Part shown: positions 53,498-62,577 of the stretch, piece after piece
Position numbering within the stretch: position 1 is the stretch's first letter
How the letters are laid out: every line of letters starts with the position of its first letter
Assembly (NCBI RefSeq): GCF_009857475.1
Contig: NZ_WWCJ01000008.1
Coordinates: forward strand, 1-64,000
Source: Pseudoduganella guangdongensis
GTDB lineage: Bacteria; Pseudomonadota; Gammaproteobacteria; Burkholderiales; Burkholderiaceae_D
Length of the DNA stretch: 64,000 bases
Direction: 5' to 3'
Notes under the pieces: model-generated
Seen by the model: the letters and a program-made list of their open reading frames with translations, nothing else
The model's database searches: none
Told to the model about the DNA's origin: nothing
Made by a program: the position numbers and the translations under genes

Positions 53498-54859
53498 ATG
53501 ACGAAACTATCAGCACTAGCGATCACTGCACTCATTCTCCTGCAAGCGCCGTTGGCAGGGGCGGAAACGCCACTGGAGCAGCGCATCGACGCCGCCCTGG
53601 CGCCCCTGTTCAAGCCGGACTGGCCGGGCGCCACGGTGATTGTTACGCGCGACGGCAAGCCGCTGTTCCGCAAGGCCTACGGCCTGGCCAGCTTGCCGGA
53701 AAAAACGCCGATGCAGCCGGAGATGCTGCTGCGTATCGGTTCCATTACCAAGCAGTTCACGGCGGTCGCCATCCTCCAGCTGGCGGAGCAGGGCAAGCTT
53801 GCGCTGCAGGACGATGTGCGCCAGCATCTGCCGGACTTTCCGGACAAGGGCCAGCGCATCACCATCGAGCACCTGCTGCAGCACACCTCCGGCATTCCCA
53901 ATTACACCGAGCTGAAAGCCATGCGCAGCCTGCCCAAGGAGAACGTGGCGCTCGGCCAGGTGCTCGACATGTTCAAGGACGAAGCCCTGGAATTCGCGCC
54001 GGGCACGCAGCACAAGTACAGCAACTCCGGCTACTTCCTGCTTGGCATGGTGATCGAGAAGCTGTCCGGCAAGGCCTACCACGAATACCTGGCGCAGAAC
54101 ATCTTCGAGCCGCTGGGCATGCGCGATACCGCGCACGAGGGCAATGAGCGCAGCGCCAGGCGCCGCATCAATGGCTATCGCCTGGCGGGCAAGGAGATTG
54201 TGCCGGTGGCCGAGATCGACGTGAAGATCGCCTACGCCGCCGGCGCGCTGGTGACCACGGTGGACGATATGGCGCGCTGGGAGGCGGCGGTCAGCGGCGG
54301 CAAGCTGCTCAAGCCTGCCACCTGGCGCCAGGCCTTCACGGCGTGCCGCCTGCCGCAGGGCGCGCCCTGCCACTACGGCTACGGCTGGAATATCGGCACG
54401 CTGGCCGGGCACAAGATGATCCACCACGGCGGCTCCATTCCCGGCTTCACGGCGCAGGCCTTGCGCCTGCCGGACGACCAGGTCTTTGTCGCGGTGCTCA
54501 CCAACGGCAACGGCGGTGCGCTCAACACCCAGGTCATCGCCTACACGGCCGCCGCCATCGCCATCGGCCAGCCCTTCCCGGAGCACAGGCCGATGGCGCT
54601 GGCGCCGGAGGCGCTGGACGCCTTTGTGGGCACCTATGTCGGCGCCGGGCAGACCCGGCGTGTGGTGCGGCGCGCGGGCGATCAGCTGACCCTGCAGCGC
54701 GACGGACGCGATGCCGTGCCGATCATGGCTTTCGGGCCGGACAGCTTCTTTATGGAGGGTTCGTTAGCGCGCCTGGAATTCCTGCGCGGCGCGGATGGTA
54801 AGGTGCGCGGCCTGCTGGTGCGCCAGCCGGGCGTGGATGAAACGGCGCTGCGCCAGTAA
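53498..54859 (+). CDS. Exported serine hydrolase, tandem paralogue
   Basis: 453 aa. Same layout as the preceding gene, with S82-I-T-K85, YSNSGYFLLG and HGGSIPGF. Long stretches are shared (RIGSITKQFTAVAIL; AQNIFEPLGMRDTA), so it arose by tandem duplication. Its own GGGAGG stretch precedes ATG 53498. Followed by a weak hairpin (GCCGCCAGC / GCTGGCG) at about 54868-54894. Confidence 0.9.
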   Translation: MTKLSALAITALILLQAPLAGAETPLEQRIDAALAPLFKPDWPGATVIVTRDGKPLFRKAYGLASLPEKTPMQPEMLLRIGSITKQFTAVAILQLAEQGKLALQDDVRQHLPDFPDKGQRITIEHLLQHTSGIPNYTELKAMRSLPKENVALGQVLDMFKDEALEFAPGTQHKYSNSGYFLLGMVIEKLSGKAYHEYLAQNIFEPLGMRDTAHEGNERSARRRINGYRLAGKEIVPVAEIDVKIAYAAGALVTTVDDMARWEAAVSGGKLLKPATWRQAFTACRLPQGAPCHYGYGWNIGTLAGHKMIHHGGSIPGFTAQALRLPDDQVFVAVLTNGNGGALNTQVIAYTAAAIAIGQPFPEHRPMALAPEALDAFVGTYVGAGQTRRVVRRAGDQLTLQRDGRDAVPIMAFGPDSFFMEGSLARLEFLRGADGKVRGLLVRQPGVDETALRQ

Positions 54860-54967
54860 CAAAAAGAGGCCGCCAGCGAACTTGCAAGCTGGCGACCCGG
54901 ACGTGCCCGCGGCTAGCGCGTCTTCCTCGGTGCGTATGCCCGTGAGCTGAATCCCGCTTTGCTGTGC

Positions 54968-55387
54968 TTAGCGGGAGGCGAACCTGACATGGGTGGTTTG
55001 CAGCGGCAGGCCGGCCACGGATTTTTGCGTTTCATCGATATAGTACAGCTCACCGCTGACTGAATCATCTGCCCCGAACACCAGGTGCATGGCCATATTG
55101 CCGTTCAGAGCCTGGAACTTCCCGCTGCTGGAGCCGGTGATTTCGTGCTGGGTCTGCTCGTCAACCTGGGCATACATGCGCGTCGCTTTGCGCGTGAGGT
55201 AGAGGGTCTTGCCGTTGGAAAGCTCGTATGAACCTTTGTAGCGCGCAAAGTCGCCAGGGGACATATAACTACGCTGCGTTTGTGCCTCTTTCGAGGCGGG
55301 AATCACCACTTTCTGATCTCCGCTGCTTTGTGCGAATGCCGTTAAGGCGAACGCAAACAAGCTGCTGACAGCCACTAGCCGCTTCAT
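54968..55387 (-). CDS. Small exported protein, tandem paralogue 1
   Basis: 139 aa from ATG 55387 (GGAGGT ribosome site). Signal peptide (MKRLVAVSSLFAFALTAFAQS). Mature: QKVVIPASKEAQ, MSPGDFARYKGSYELSNGKTLYLTRKATRMYAQVDEQTQHEI, then a beta-rich end. Same family as the next gene upstream on this strand; the KGSYxLSNGxTLxLTR motif is shared. Function unknown. Confidence 0.78.
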   Translation of the reverse strand: MKRLVAVSSLFAFALTAFAQSSGDQKVVIPASKEAQTQRSYMSPGDFARYKGSYELSNGKTLYLTRKATRMYAQVDEQTQHEITGSSSGKFQALNGNMAMHLVFGADDSVSGELYYIDETQKSVAGLPLQTTHVRFASR

Positions 55388-55494
55388 GATTACCTCCATT
55401 GTGCTTTGGTGTGGCCAGGGTCTCAAAATGACCTGGCTCTTTCACTATAGTCCTCCGCGCTCAAACAATCTAGCACCGAGAATGTCCTTAGCGC

Positions 55495-55905
55495 TCAGCG
55501 CGCTGCAAATGCGATATGTGTTTTGATGGGAGATGTGCCGGCCACGCGCGGCGTAAAGCTCAATTCGCCGGTTGCGGTGTCGTCGTTGAGCCAGACGATG
55601 TTCATGGTCAGGCTGCCGTCGGCGGCTGTAAAGCGGCCGTCGCCATACCAGTGGATTTCCTGCCGGGCTTGCTGGCCAAGCTGGGCGTACAGGCGGACGG
55701 CGCCGCGTGTCAGCGTCAGGGTCTGGCCATTGGACAGGGCGTAGGCGCCCTGGTATTGGTAGAAGTCTTGCGGCGAGATGAGCCGGTGTTCTGCTTTGGC
55801 TTTCTGCGCGGGCACTACCACCGATTGGTCTGCGCCGGCGCTGCCCTGTGCCGCTGCGTTTGCAGCGACCAGTAACAAGCCGACGGCAGTTAAGGAATGC
55901 TTCAT
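55495..55905 (-). CDS. Small exported protein, tandem paralogue 2
   Basis: 136 aa. Signal peptide (MKHSLTAVGLLLVAANAAAQG). Mature: QSVVVPAQKAKAE, ISPQDFYQYQGAYALSNGQTLTLTRGAVRLYAQLGQQARQEI. Clearly homologous to the gene at 54968-55387, with about 107 bp between them. Confidence 0.78.
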   Translation of the reverse strand: MKHSLTAVGLLLVAANAAAQGSAGADQSVVVPAQKAKAEHRLISPQDFYQYQGAYALSNGQTLTLTRGAVRLYAQLGQQARQEIHWYGDGRFTAADGSLTMNIVWLNDDTATGELSFTPRVAGTSPIKTHIAFAAR

Positions 55906-56041
55906 GTCTGCCTCCCGTTCAGGACCAAGCGTGCCTTTATAAATTTATGTCAGGCACTTCCAATATAGCCTTGGTGCGAGCGGGTGGCATTTCAATATTT
56001 TGATTGAAGGCGCGGTGCCGATACGCTTTGCATATGCCCGA

Positions 56042-57475
56042 TCAGGGGCGGTACGTAACGCGATACACCTTGTGCGCGTGGTCGTCGGAAACCAGTATCG
56101 AACCATCCGGCATCACGGCGACATCGACCGGACGGCCACTGACTTCTTCGTTCTGCAGGAAGCCGTCAATAAAGGCGGTATCGCTCAGCACCTTGTTGCC
56201 ATGCAGGGTCAGCAGGCGCACCTGGTAGCCGATTTTGTTGGCGCGGTTCCAGGAGCCGTGCTCCGCGATCAGCAGCTGGTTGCGGTACTGTTCGGGGAAC
56301 TGGGTGCCGGTGTAGAAGGCCAGGCCGAGCGACGCCACGTGCGGGCCCAGCGCGGCCACCGGGGCGCTGTAGCTGTCGCAGTTCTTGCCTTGGCCGAACT
56401 GCGGGTCGAGCAGGGCGCCGGCGTGGCAGTAGGGGAAGCCGAAGTGCATGCCGGGGCGCGGCGCGATATTCAACTCGTCCGATGGCAGGTTGTCGCCCAG
56501 CTCATCGCGGCCGTTATCGGTGAACCACATCTCCTTGGTTTGCGGGTGCCAGGTGAAGCCGACGGTGTTGCGCACGCCGCGCGCGAACAGTTCCCAGTTG
56601 CTGCCGTCGGGGTTCATGCGCCAGATTTTCGCGTAGGCCTCGTCGTCCTTGTCGCAGACGTTGCAGGGCGCGCCGATCGGCACATAGATCTTGCCGTCCG
56701 GGCCGGCTTTGATGTACTTCTCGCCGTGCCAGGTGTCGGTCGGCAGGTCGTTCTTGATGACCTTGTAGGCGGGCTTGCTGGCGTAGGTTTTTTCGATGTC
56801 GTCGAACTTGATGATGCGCGAAATCTCGCCCACGTACAGCGCGCCGTTGAGCAGCGTGACGCCGATCGGCTTGTTCAGGCCTTCGGCCACGGTGACCACT
56901 TTCTCGGCCACGCCATCCTTGTCGGCATCGACCAGGGCGTAGACTTTGCCGGCCTTGCGCGAGCCGACGAAGGCCAGGCCGCTGTCGGTGACGGCCAGCT
57001 CGCGCGCGCTCTCCACCTTGTCGGCGTAGACGGCGATGTGGAAGCCTTTCGGCAGCTTGAGGTTGGCGAGGGCAGGGGCGGCCGGCGCGGCCGTGCCGAC
57101 GGCTGCCGGGGCGGCGCCGGCAGCCTGGCGCGCGGCGACATTGGTCGGCATCAGGTACTCGGCCAGCTGGCTGATTTGGGTGGCGTTCAGCTGCTTGTCC
57201 CAGCCGGGCATGCCTTTCTCAGGCACGCCTTTGCCGATCAGGCGCACCAGGTTGGCCTTGGTGGGCTGGCCGTGCAGCCAGGCGGCGTCGGCCAGGCTGG
57301 GCCCGGTGGCGCCTTCCAGGGCCTTGCCGTGGCACTGGGCGCAGTTGGCCAGGTACAGCTTGTGGGCAGCGCTGACGGTGGCCGGCGCAGCGGGGGCGGA
57401 CGGGGCGGAATGGGCGCTGGGCGCCAGCAGCGCGGCGGCGGCCACGGCGGCCAGCAGCGATGGGGTCTTGATCAT
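56042..57475 (-). CDS. Cytochrome c / PQQ-dependent sugar (sorbosone-type) dehydrogenase fusion
   Basis: 477 aa with a signal peptide. A short c-type cytochrome domain comes first (CAQCH at about residue 45, distal Met in KGMPGW), an Ala/Pro linker, then a six-bladed beta-propeller of the GDH/sorbosone dehydrogenase family from about 135 (PKGFHIAVYADKVESARELAV; GGxRN-like FARGVRNTVGFTWHP; FTDNGRDELGDNLPSDELN). Periplasmic; oxidises a sugar or polyol and passes electrons to the attached haem. Substrate unknown. Confidence 0.9.
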   Translation of the reverse strand: MIKTPSLLAAVAAAALLAPSAHSAPSAPAAPATVSAAHKLYLANCAQCHGKALEGATGPSLADAAWLHGQPTKANLVRLIGKGVPEKGMPGWDKQLNATQISQLAEYLMPTNVAARQAAGAAPAAVGTAAPAAPALANLKLPKGFHIAVYADKVESARELAVTDSGLAFVGSRKAGKVYALVDADKDGVAEKVVTVAEGLNKPIGVTLLNGALYVGEISRIIKFDDIEKTYASKPAYKVIKNDLPTDTWHGEKYIKAGPDGKIYVPIGAPCNVCDKDDEAYAKIWRMNPDGSNWELFARGVRNTVGFTWHPQTKEMWFTDNGRDELGDNLPSDELNIAPRPGMHFGFPYCHAGALLDPQFGQGKNCDSYSAPVAALGPHVASLGLAFYTGTQFPEQYRNQLLIAEHGSWNRANKIGYQVRLLTLHGNKVLSDTAFIDGFLQNEEVSGRPVDVAVMPDGSILVSDDHAHKVYRVTYRP

Positions 57476-57620
57476 TGTATTTCCCTGTGGAATGACAAAA
57501 AGGCTGGCGAATTATCCGCCTGTTCCCTGTTTTTTGCATTTCGTCGCATAGGGCGGGACGCTGGCGGGGGGCGCCGATAAGATGGAACCATCGAAAAACC
57601 CAGTCTCCAGGAGCCGCAAC

Positions 57621-57743
57621 ATGAAAATCGCTAAACACATGGAAGCCATCTTCGTCGCCACCCTGTTGCTGCTCGGTGGTATTAATATGGCAACCAGCGC
57701 TTTCCCCGAGCTGCCCTTTGTCGTGGTGGCAGCCAACCTGTGA
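57621..57743 (+). CDS. 40-aa single-helix membrane peptide, unknown
   Basis: MKIAKHMEAIFVATLLLLGG, then 20 more residues (INMATSAFPELPFVVVAANL). AGGAGCCGCAAC before the ATG is a good ribosome site. One hydrophobic helix or short secreted peptide. It lies alone between the divergent dehydrogenase gene and the DUF2807 gene. Confidence 0.6.
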   Translation: MKIAKHMEAIFVATLLLLGGINMATSAFPELPFVVVAANL

Positions 57744-57771
57744 TAATGCGCCGATGACTTCCCAAGGATAC

Positions 57772-58536
57772 ATGATGAAGAAACCATTCCAGATTGGCCT
57801 GCTGCTGACCGCGTTCTGTTTGTGCCTGGGCCTGGCCCGCGCTGAGGACACGACCACGGAATCGCGGGCCATCGATGCGCGCGTGGTGCGCGTCAAGCTC
57901 GACGGTGTGATCGACCTCAAGCTGCGCCGCGGCGACACGCCGGCCCTGAACATCACCACCGACAAGCGCTACGTCAGCAAGGTGACGGCGGTGCAGACCG
58001 GCGACACGCTCTACCTCGATACGGAAAGCCGTGGCGTCAAACTCAAGTCGGCTGCCGTGAAGGTGGAGCTGGTGTTGCCGCACTTGCGCGAGCTGGTGTC
58101 GGATGGCGTGGGCACGTCCGAAGTGAGCGGTTTTAGCGGCGACCACATCGACCTGACCCTGGACGGCGCCGGCAGCATGAAGGTGGTGTGCGACTACAAG
58201 AAACTGAAGGCCAACCTGGGCGGCGTGGGCAGCATGCATGTGTGGGTGACCGAGAACGAGAATGTGGACCTGGACCTGCAGGGCGCGGGCTACATCACGA
58301 TCGGCGGCCGCAGCAAGAACCTGCGCGCCACGCTGGGCGGCCTGGGCGGCCTGAATGCGCAGCAGTTCAAGGCGGAAGATGTGAACCTGGAGTTGAGCGG
58401 CCTGGGTAACGCGACCATCAACGCTTCGGTGAATGCCAACCTGAACCTGAGCGGACTGGGTTCCGTGACCGTGTACGGCAAGCCGACCAACCGCAACGTC
58501 AGCGTGGACGGGCTGGGCAAGGTGAGCTGGAAGTAA
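57772..58536 (+). CDS. Exported DUF2807 (GIN domain) protein
   Basis: 254 aa. Signal peptide (MMKKPFQIGLLLTAFCLCLGLARAE), then a right-handed beta-helix-like DUF2807 domain with repeats such as LTLDGAGSMKVVC, NLGGVGSMHVWV, LDLQGAGYITIGG and LELSGLGNATINA. ATG 57772 has AAGGA upstream. DUF2807 proteins are periplasmic or outer-surface with unknown role. Confidence 0.88.
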   Translation: MMKKPFQIGLLLTAFCLCLGLARAEDTTTESRAIDARVVRVKLDGVIDLKLRRGDTPALNITTDKRYVSKVTAVQTGDTLYLDTESRGVKLKSAAVKVELVLPHLRELVSDGVGTSEVSGFSGDHIDLTLDGAGSMKVVCDYKKLKANLGGVGSMHVWVTENENVDLDLQGAGYITIGGRSKNLRATLGGLGGLNAQQFKAEDVNLELSGLGNATINASVNANLNLSGLGSVTVYGKPTNRNVSVDGLGKVSWK

Positions 58537-58577
58537 AGAAAATTTGCAGTGCATAAAACAGATAAATTCTAAGCACC

Positions 58578-59195
58578 ATGACAAAACTACGAGGCGTATT
58601 ACTCGCAATCGGCATCGCGCTGGGGCTGCAGGCCAGCGCCCATGCCGGCTTTGCGGAAGGGGCCACGGCGTATAACAACAAGAACTATGCGCTGGCCTAT
58701 AAGGAGATCCTGCCGTTGGCCAAGGCGGGCAATACGGATGCCGAGCATCTGCTCGGCTTGATGTACTACATGGGGCGGGGCGTGCCGCAGGACTATAAGC
58801 AGGCGCTGGCCTGGCACCGCAAGGCGGCCACCAAGGGCAAGGCGGATGCGCAGTATGTGGTCGGGGCCATGTACTACACCGGCAATGCGGTGATCCAGGA
58901 TCACAAGGAGGCGGTGACCTGGTTCCGCAAGGCGGCGGAGCAGGGGCATGCGGATGCGCAGCAGGTGCTGGGGCTGATGTACCGGTACCACATCGGCGGT
59001 ATGCCGCAGGATAATGTGATTGCGTATATGTTGTGGAACCTGGCGGCGGCGGGCGGGTCGTCGAATGCGGCGGAGCAGCGTGCGGCCGTGGCGCGCGGCA
59101 TGACGCAGGAGCAGATTGAGGAAGGACAGGCGCTGTCGTCGGCCTGGAAGCGGGGGACGCCGTTGCCGCGGGCTTCGCGGACGGGGGGCGGCTGA
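58578..59195 (+). CDS. Exported Sel1-repeat protein
   Basis: 205 aa. Signal peptide (MTKLRGVLLAIGIALGLQASAHAG), then four Sel1 repeats (NTDAEHLLGLMYYMGRGVPQDYKQALAWHRKAATKGKADAQYVVGAMYYTGNAV ...). Likely a periplasmic protein-protein interaction scaffold. Starts 41 nt after the DUF2807 gene. Confidence 0.88.
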   Translation: MTKLRGVLLAIGIALGLQASAHAGFAEGATAYNNKNYALAYKEILPLAKAGNTDAEHLLGLMYYMGRGVPQDYKQALAWHRKAATKGKADAQYVVGAMYYTGNAVIQDHKEAVTWFRKAAEQGHADAQQVLGLMYRYHIGGMPQDNVIAYMLWNLAAAGGSSNAAEQRAAVARGMTQEQIEEGQALSSAWKRGTPLPRASRTGGG

Positions 59196-59232
59196 ACCCG
59201 GGAAGTCGGGGTCTGACCCTGCCGTCACGGGT

Positions 59233-59238
59233 TATAAT
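59233..59238 (+). promoter_or_regulatory. -10 box for the GDT1-family gene
   Basis: A perfect TATAAT 35 bp before ATG 59274, with GTCACGG upstream as a poor -35. No manganese riboswitch fold was seen in the short leader. Confidence 0.45.
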
Positions 59239-59273
59239 GCGCGCCCCACACGTGGCCGGCATCCAAACACCTC

Positions 59274-59852
59274 ATGGAATCCCTGTTCGTCTCAACCGGC
59301 GTTGTCGCCCTGGCCGAAATCGGCGACAAGACCCAGCTGCTGGCCTTCCTGCTGGCCGCGCGCTTCAAGAAGCCGCTGCCCATCGTGGCCGGCATCCTGG
59401 TCGCCACCATCTTCAACCACGCCCTGGCCGGCGCGCTAGGCGCCTGGATCACCTCCCTGCTTACGCCGGAAGTGCTGCGCTGGGTGCTGGGCCTGTCCTT
59501 CCTCGGCATGGCCGCCTGGACCCTGGTGCCGGACAAGATCGAGGAAGACGAAACCAATATCGCCACCCGCTTCGGCGTGTTCGGCGCCACCCTGGTGACC
59601 TTTTTCCTGGCCGAGATGGGCGACAAGACCCAGGTCGCCACCGTGGCCATGGCCGCCCACTATCCGGAGCCGCTGCTGGTGGTGGCCGGCACCACGCTCG
59701 GCATGCTGATCGCCGACGTGCCCGCCGTCTTCGCCGGCGACAAGCTGGCCGCGAAAATCCCGCTCAAGCTGGTGCACGGCATCGCCGCCGCCATGTTCGC
59801 CGCGCTGGGCCTGGCGACCCTGCTCGGCATGGGCGCGCGTTTCGGTGTGTAA
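59274..59852 (+). CDS. GDT1/TMEM165 (UPF0016) family Mn2+/Ca2+ exporter
   Basis: 192 aa, six membrane helices in two inverted repeats, each with the diagnostic E-x-GDKT motif: AEIGDKTQLLAFLLAA (near residue 15) and AEMGDKTQVATVAMAA. Bacterial members export Mn2+ and protect from manganese excess. The acidic loop DKIEEDETN separates the halves. Confidence 0.93.
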   Translation: MESLFVSTGVVALAEIGDKTQLLAFLLAARFKKPLPIVAGILVATIFNHALAGALGAWITSLLTPEVLRWVLGLSFLGMAAWTLVPDKIEEDETNIATRFGVFGATLVTFFLAEMGDKTQVATVAMAAHYPEPLLVVAGTTLGMLIADVPAVFAGDKLAAKIPLKLVHGIAAAMFAALGLATLLGMGARFGV

Positions 59853-59888
59853 GCGCTACAATCGCCTCTTTCCCGAAGAGGTGAGCCG

Positions 59889-60872
59889 ATGATGCGAGCA
59901 ATCGAAATCCCGAAACCCGGCGCGGCCGATGTGCTGCGCCTGTGCGAACGCCCGCTGCCGGTGGCAGGGCAGGGCGAACTGCGCATCCGCGTGCACGCCG
60001 CCGGCATCAACCGGCCGGACGTGTTCCAGCGCATGGGCAGCTATGCGCCGCCGCCCGGCGCGACCGATATCCCCGGCCTGGAAGTGGCGGGCGAAATCGT
60101 CGATGGCGACCTGGCCGCGAGCGGCTTCAAGGTGGGCGATATGGTGTGCGCGCTGGTGCAGGGCGGTGGCTACGCGGAGTACGTGACGGCGCCGGTCGAG
60201 CAATGCCTGCCGGTGCCGCGCGGCCTGTCGCCGCTGGAGGCGGCCTCGCTGCCGGAGACCTTCTTTACCGTGTGGAGCAATGTGTTCGACCGCGCCCAGC
60301 TGGGCCGGGGCGAGACCTTGCTGGTACAGGGCGGCACGTCCGGCATCGGCGTGACGGCAATCCAGCTGGCGACGGCGCTCGGCCACCGCGTGTTCGCCAC
60401 CGCGGGCAGCGACGACAAGGCGCGCGCTTGCGAGAAGCTGGGCGCGGCGCGCGGCATCAACTACCGCACCGAGGACTTTGCGGCGGTGGTGCGCGAGCTG
60501 ACCGGCGATACAGGGGTCGATGTGATCCTCGATATGGTGGGCGGCGACTACCTGCCGCGCGAGATCAGCTGCCTGGCCGACGACGGCCGCATCGCGCTCA
60601 TCGCGCTGCTGGGCGGGAGCAAGGGGATGCTGGACATGGGGCAGGTGCTGCGCCGCCGCCTGACCATCACCGGTTCCACGCTGCGTCCGCGCTCGGTGGC
60701 CTTCAAGGCCGCCATCGCGCGCCAGCTGCGCGCCAAAGTGTGGCCGCTGATCGAGGCGGGCGATATCAAGCCGGTGATCTATGAGAGCTTCCCGCTGGAG
60801 CAGGCCGCCAAGGCGCATGCCTTGATGGAGGGCAGCACCCATGTCGGCAAGATCATGCTGCAGGTGCTTTAA
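59889..60872 (+). CDS. NAD(P)H-quinone oxidoreductase (PIG3/QOR-like zinc-free MDR)
   Basis: 327 aa. N-terminal GroES-like domain (HAAGINRPDVFQRMGSY ... PGLEVAGEIV), Rossmann domain with VQGGTSGIGVTAIQLA and YRTEDFAAVVRELTG. No zinc ligands. The NRPDVFQRMG and LEVAGE motifs fit the TP53I3/QOR subgroup. Two ATGs at 59889 and 59892; the first has AGAGGTGAG upstream. Confidence 0.92.
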   Translation: MMRAIEIPKPGAADVLRLCERPLPVAGQGELRIRVHAAGINRPDVFQRMGSYAPPPGATDIPGLEVAGEIVDGDLAASGFKVGDMVCALVQGGGYAEYVTAPVEQCLPVPRGLSPLEAASLPETFFTVWSNVFDRAQLGRGETLLVQGGTSGIGVTAIQLATALGHRVFATAGSDDKARACEKLGAARGINYRTEDFAAVVRELTGDTGVDVILDMVGGDYLPREISCLADDGRIALIALLGGSKGMLDMGQVLRRRLTITGSTLRPRSVAFKAAIARQLRAKVWPLIEAGDIKPVIYESFPLEQAAKAHALMEGSTHVGKIMLQVL

Positions 60873-61273
60873 GGCTTGGTGCGGGTTTTCAGGTGGGCCA
60901 GCCCGGCCACCAGGGCGGAGCCCCAGCAGAAGGCGTAGGCAAGCAGCAGGACGAATATGCCTACAATGCCAACCCCGACGCCGGCGTAGCCCGTGGCGCC
61001 TTTTATCAAAGCCAGCACGGGGAAGGTCAGCGCCACCGGCAATGCCAGCAGGGGCAGCACTGAGCGGCGCAGCAGGGCCGGGCGCTCCTGGTCGCCGCGC
61101 CGCTGGCGCAGGCTGCGCCAGGTGAGCAGCGGCCACGCCAGCAGCAGCACGGCAGGGAAGGCAACTTCACTCCTTAGCAGCCACGCCAGGATGATGGCCA
61201 GCACCAGGGCCTGCAAAAAGCCCACCACGCACCCCATGAGGAAACGCCACAACGTCCCGAGCAGCGCCCTCAT
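60869..61273 (-). CDS. Small membrane protein, unknown
   Basis: 134 aa, three to four hydrophobic segments (FLMGCVVGFLQALVLAIILAWLL; VLLLAWPLLTW; VGVGIVGIFVLLLAYAFCWG). Its ATG overlaps the stop of the previous gene (ATGA). Convergent with the quinone reductase, overlapping its stop by 4 nt. Function unknown. Confidence 0.7.
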   Translation of the reverse strand: MRALLGTLWRFLMGCVVGFLQALVLAIILAWLLRSEVAFPAVLLLAWPLLTWRSLRQRRGDQERPALLRRSVLPLLALPVALTFPVLALIKGATGYAGVGVGIVGIFVLLLAYAFCWGSALVAGLAHLKTRTKP

Positions 61274-61674
61274 AGCGCCACCTCGCGCCCGCCCAGCAGG
61301 CAGGTGATGGCGGCGCCGAGCCAGCCCACGAGCACCGTAGTGGCGCCCGCAGCGCACATGATCATAAAGACAATGCCGCCGGCATAGCCGCCCGGCAGCT
61401 CGACCACGCGGAACATGATGACGCTGGCGGCGGGCGGCAACAGCAGCAGGCTGCCGACCAGGTGCAGGCGGAAGGTGTGGCGGCGTCCGACCTCGCGCCC
61501 GTGCTGGCAGCGCAGCGCCAGGGCGGGCCAGGCCAGGAGCAGGGTGCCGCCGGTGGCGGCCAGGAACAGGATGGCGGAACCGCTGTCCACGCCCAGCGAC
61601 AGCGCCCCGGCCAGCATGGCCAGCGGCAGGGTCAGTGCAAAAGCGGAAAAGATGTCAGAAAGTTTATTTTTCAT
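61270..61674 (-). CDS. Small membrane protein, unknown
   Basis: 134 aa, four hydrophobic segments (FALTLPLAMLAGALSLGV; ILFLAATGGTLLLAWPALAL; LVGSLLLLPPAASVIMF; IMCAAGATTVLVGWLGAAITCLL). Paired with the gene at 60869-61273 by a 4-nt overlap; same length and similar layout, possibly distant paralogues. Divergent from tpiA. Confidence 0.7.
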   Translation of the reverse strand: MKNKLSDIFSAFALTLPLAMLAGALSLGVDSGSAILFLAATGGTLLLAWPALALRCQHGREVGRRHTFRLHLVGSLLLLPPAASVIMFRVVELPGGYAGGIVFMIMCAAGATTVLVGWLGAAITCLLGGREVAL

Positions 61675-61692
61675 GGCCGTGGAGTCTAGCGT

Positions 61693-61722
61693 TTGACCCG
61701 GCTTTGGGGCGCACGCTACAAT
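61693..61722 (+). promoter_or_regulatory. Sigma-70 promoter for tpiA
   Basis: TTGACC (61693-61698) and TACAAT (61717-61722), 18-nt spacer, 27 bp before the tpiA start. Confidence 0.7.
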
Positions 61723-61748
61723 TACGGGTTATTAAAAATTAAGCTACT

Positions 61749-62495
61749 ATGCGACGCAAACTCGTAATCGGTAACTGGAAAATGAACGGCAGCCGTGCCG
61801 CCAACAGCACCCTGTTGGCAGGTATCAAGGCTGGCCTGGGTGACGCAAAGGCCGATACCGCGGTCTGCGTCCCGGCCCCGTATCTGGCACAATGCCAGGC
61901 TGAACTCACCGGCAGCCCGATCGCCTGGGGTTCGCAGGATGTGTCGGCGCACGCCTCGGGTGCCTTCACCGGCGAGGTCTCGGCGGCCATGCTGCTGGAC
62001 TTCGGCAGCAAGTTCGCGCTTGTCGGCCACTCGGAGCGTCGCTCCTATCACCAGGAAAGCAGCGCCCTGGTCGCGCAGAAGGCCCTGGCGGCGGTGAATG
62101 CCGGCCTGGTGCCGGTGGTTTGCGTGGGCGAGACGCTGGACGAGCGCGAGGCTGGCAAGACCGCCGACGTGGTGGGCGCGCAACTGGATGCGGTGCTGGA
62201 GGTGCTGGGCACCGGGCAACTGGCTAAGATCGTGCTGGCTTATGAGCCGGTATGGGCGATCGGCACCGGCAAGACCGCTACCCCGGCCATGGCGCAGGAA
62301 GTGCACGCACTGCTGCGCGCGCGGGTGGCGCAGAAAGATGCGGCAGCTGCGGCCGGCATGCAGATCCTGTATGGTGGCAGCATGAAGCCGGAAAACGCCG
62401 CCGAACTGCTGGCGCAGCCGGATATCGACGGCGGCCTGATTGGCGGCGCGGCACTGAAGGCGGCGGATTTCCTCGCCATCATCGGCGCGGCATAA
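61749..62495 (+). CDS. tpiA: Triose-phosphate isomerase
   Basis: 248 aa, full length. [15 protein letters not shown] gives the catalytic Lys; [10 protein letters not shown] the catalytic His; [17 protein letters not shown] the catalytic Glu and loop 6; [12 protein letters not shown] the phosphate site. Interconverts dihydroxyacetone phosphate and glyceraldehyde 3-phosphate. Followed by secG after 82 nt, a common gene order. Confidence 0.98.
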   Translation: MRRKLVIGNWKMNGSRAANSTLLAGIKAGLGDAKADTAVCVPAPYLAQCQAELTGSPIAWGSQDVSAHASGAFTGEVSAAMLLDFGSKFALVGHSERRSYHQESSALVAQKALAAVNAGLVPVVCVGETLDEREAGKTADVVGAQLDAVLEVLGTGQLAKIVLAYEPVWAIGTGKTATPAMAQEVHALLRARVAQKDAAAAAGMQILYGGSMKPENAAELLAQPDIDGGLIGGAALKAADFLAIIGAA

Positions 62496-62577
62496 AGAAC
62501 ACGGCGCGGCGCGCACGCGCCGCGCAGTCCGGGTGGCGCCCGGCGAAGCAGGGCACTTTTATTATTTAAGGAATAGC

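Noticed and set aside
52008..54859. Antibiotic-resistance beta-lactamase genes
   Set aside because: They have SxxK and YSN but HGG instead of KTG and a long extra C-terminal domain; better called serine hydrolases of broad class C-like family.
59196..59273. Manganese (yybP-ykoY) riboswitch before the GDT1-family gene
   Set aside because: The leader after the TATAAT box is too short and the conserved loops are not visible.
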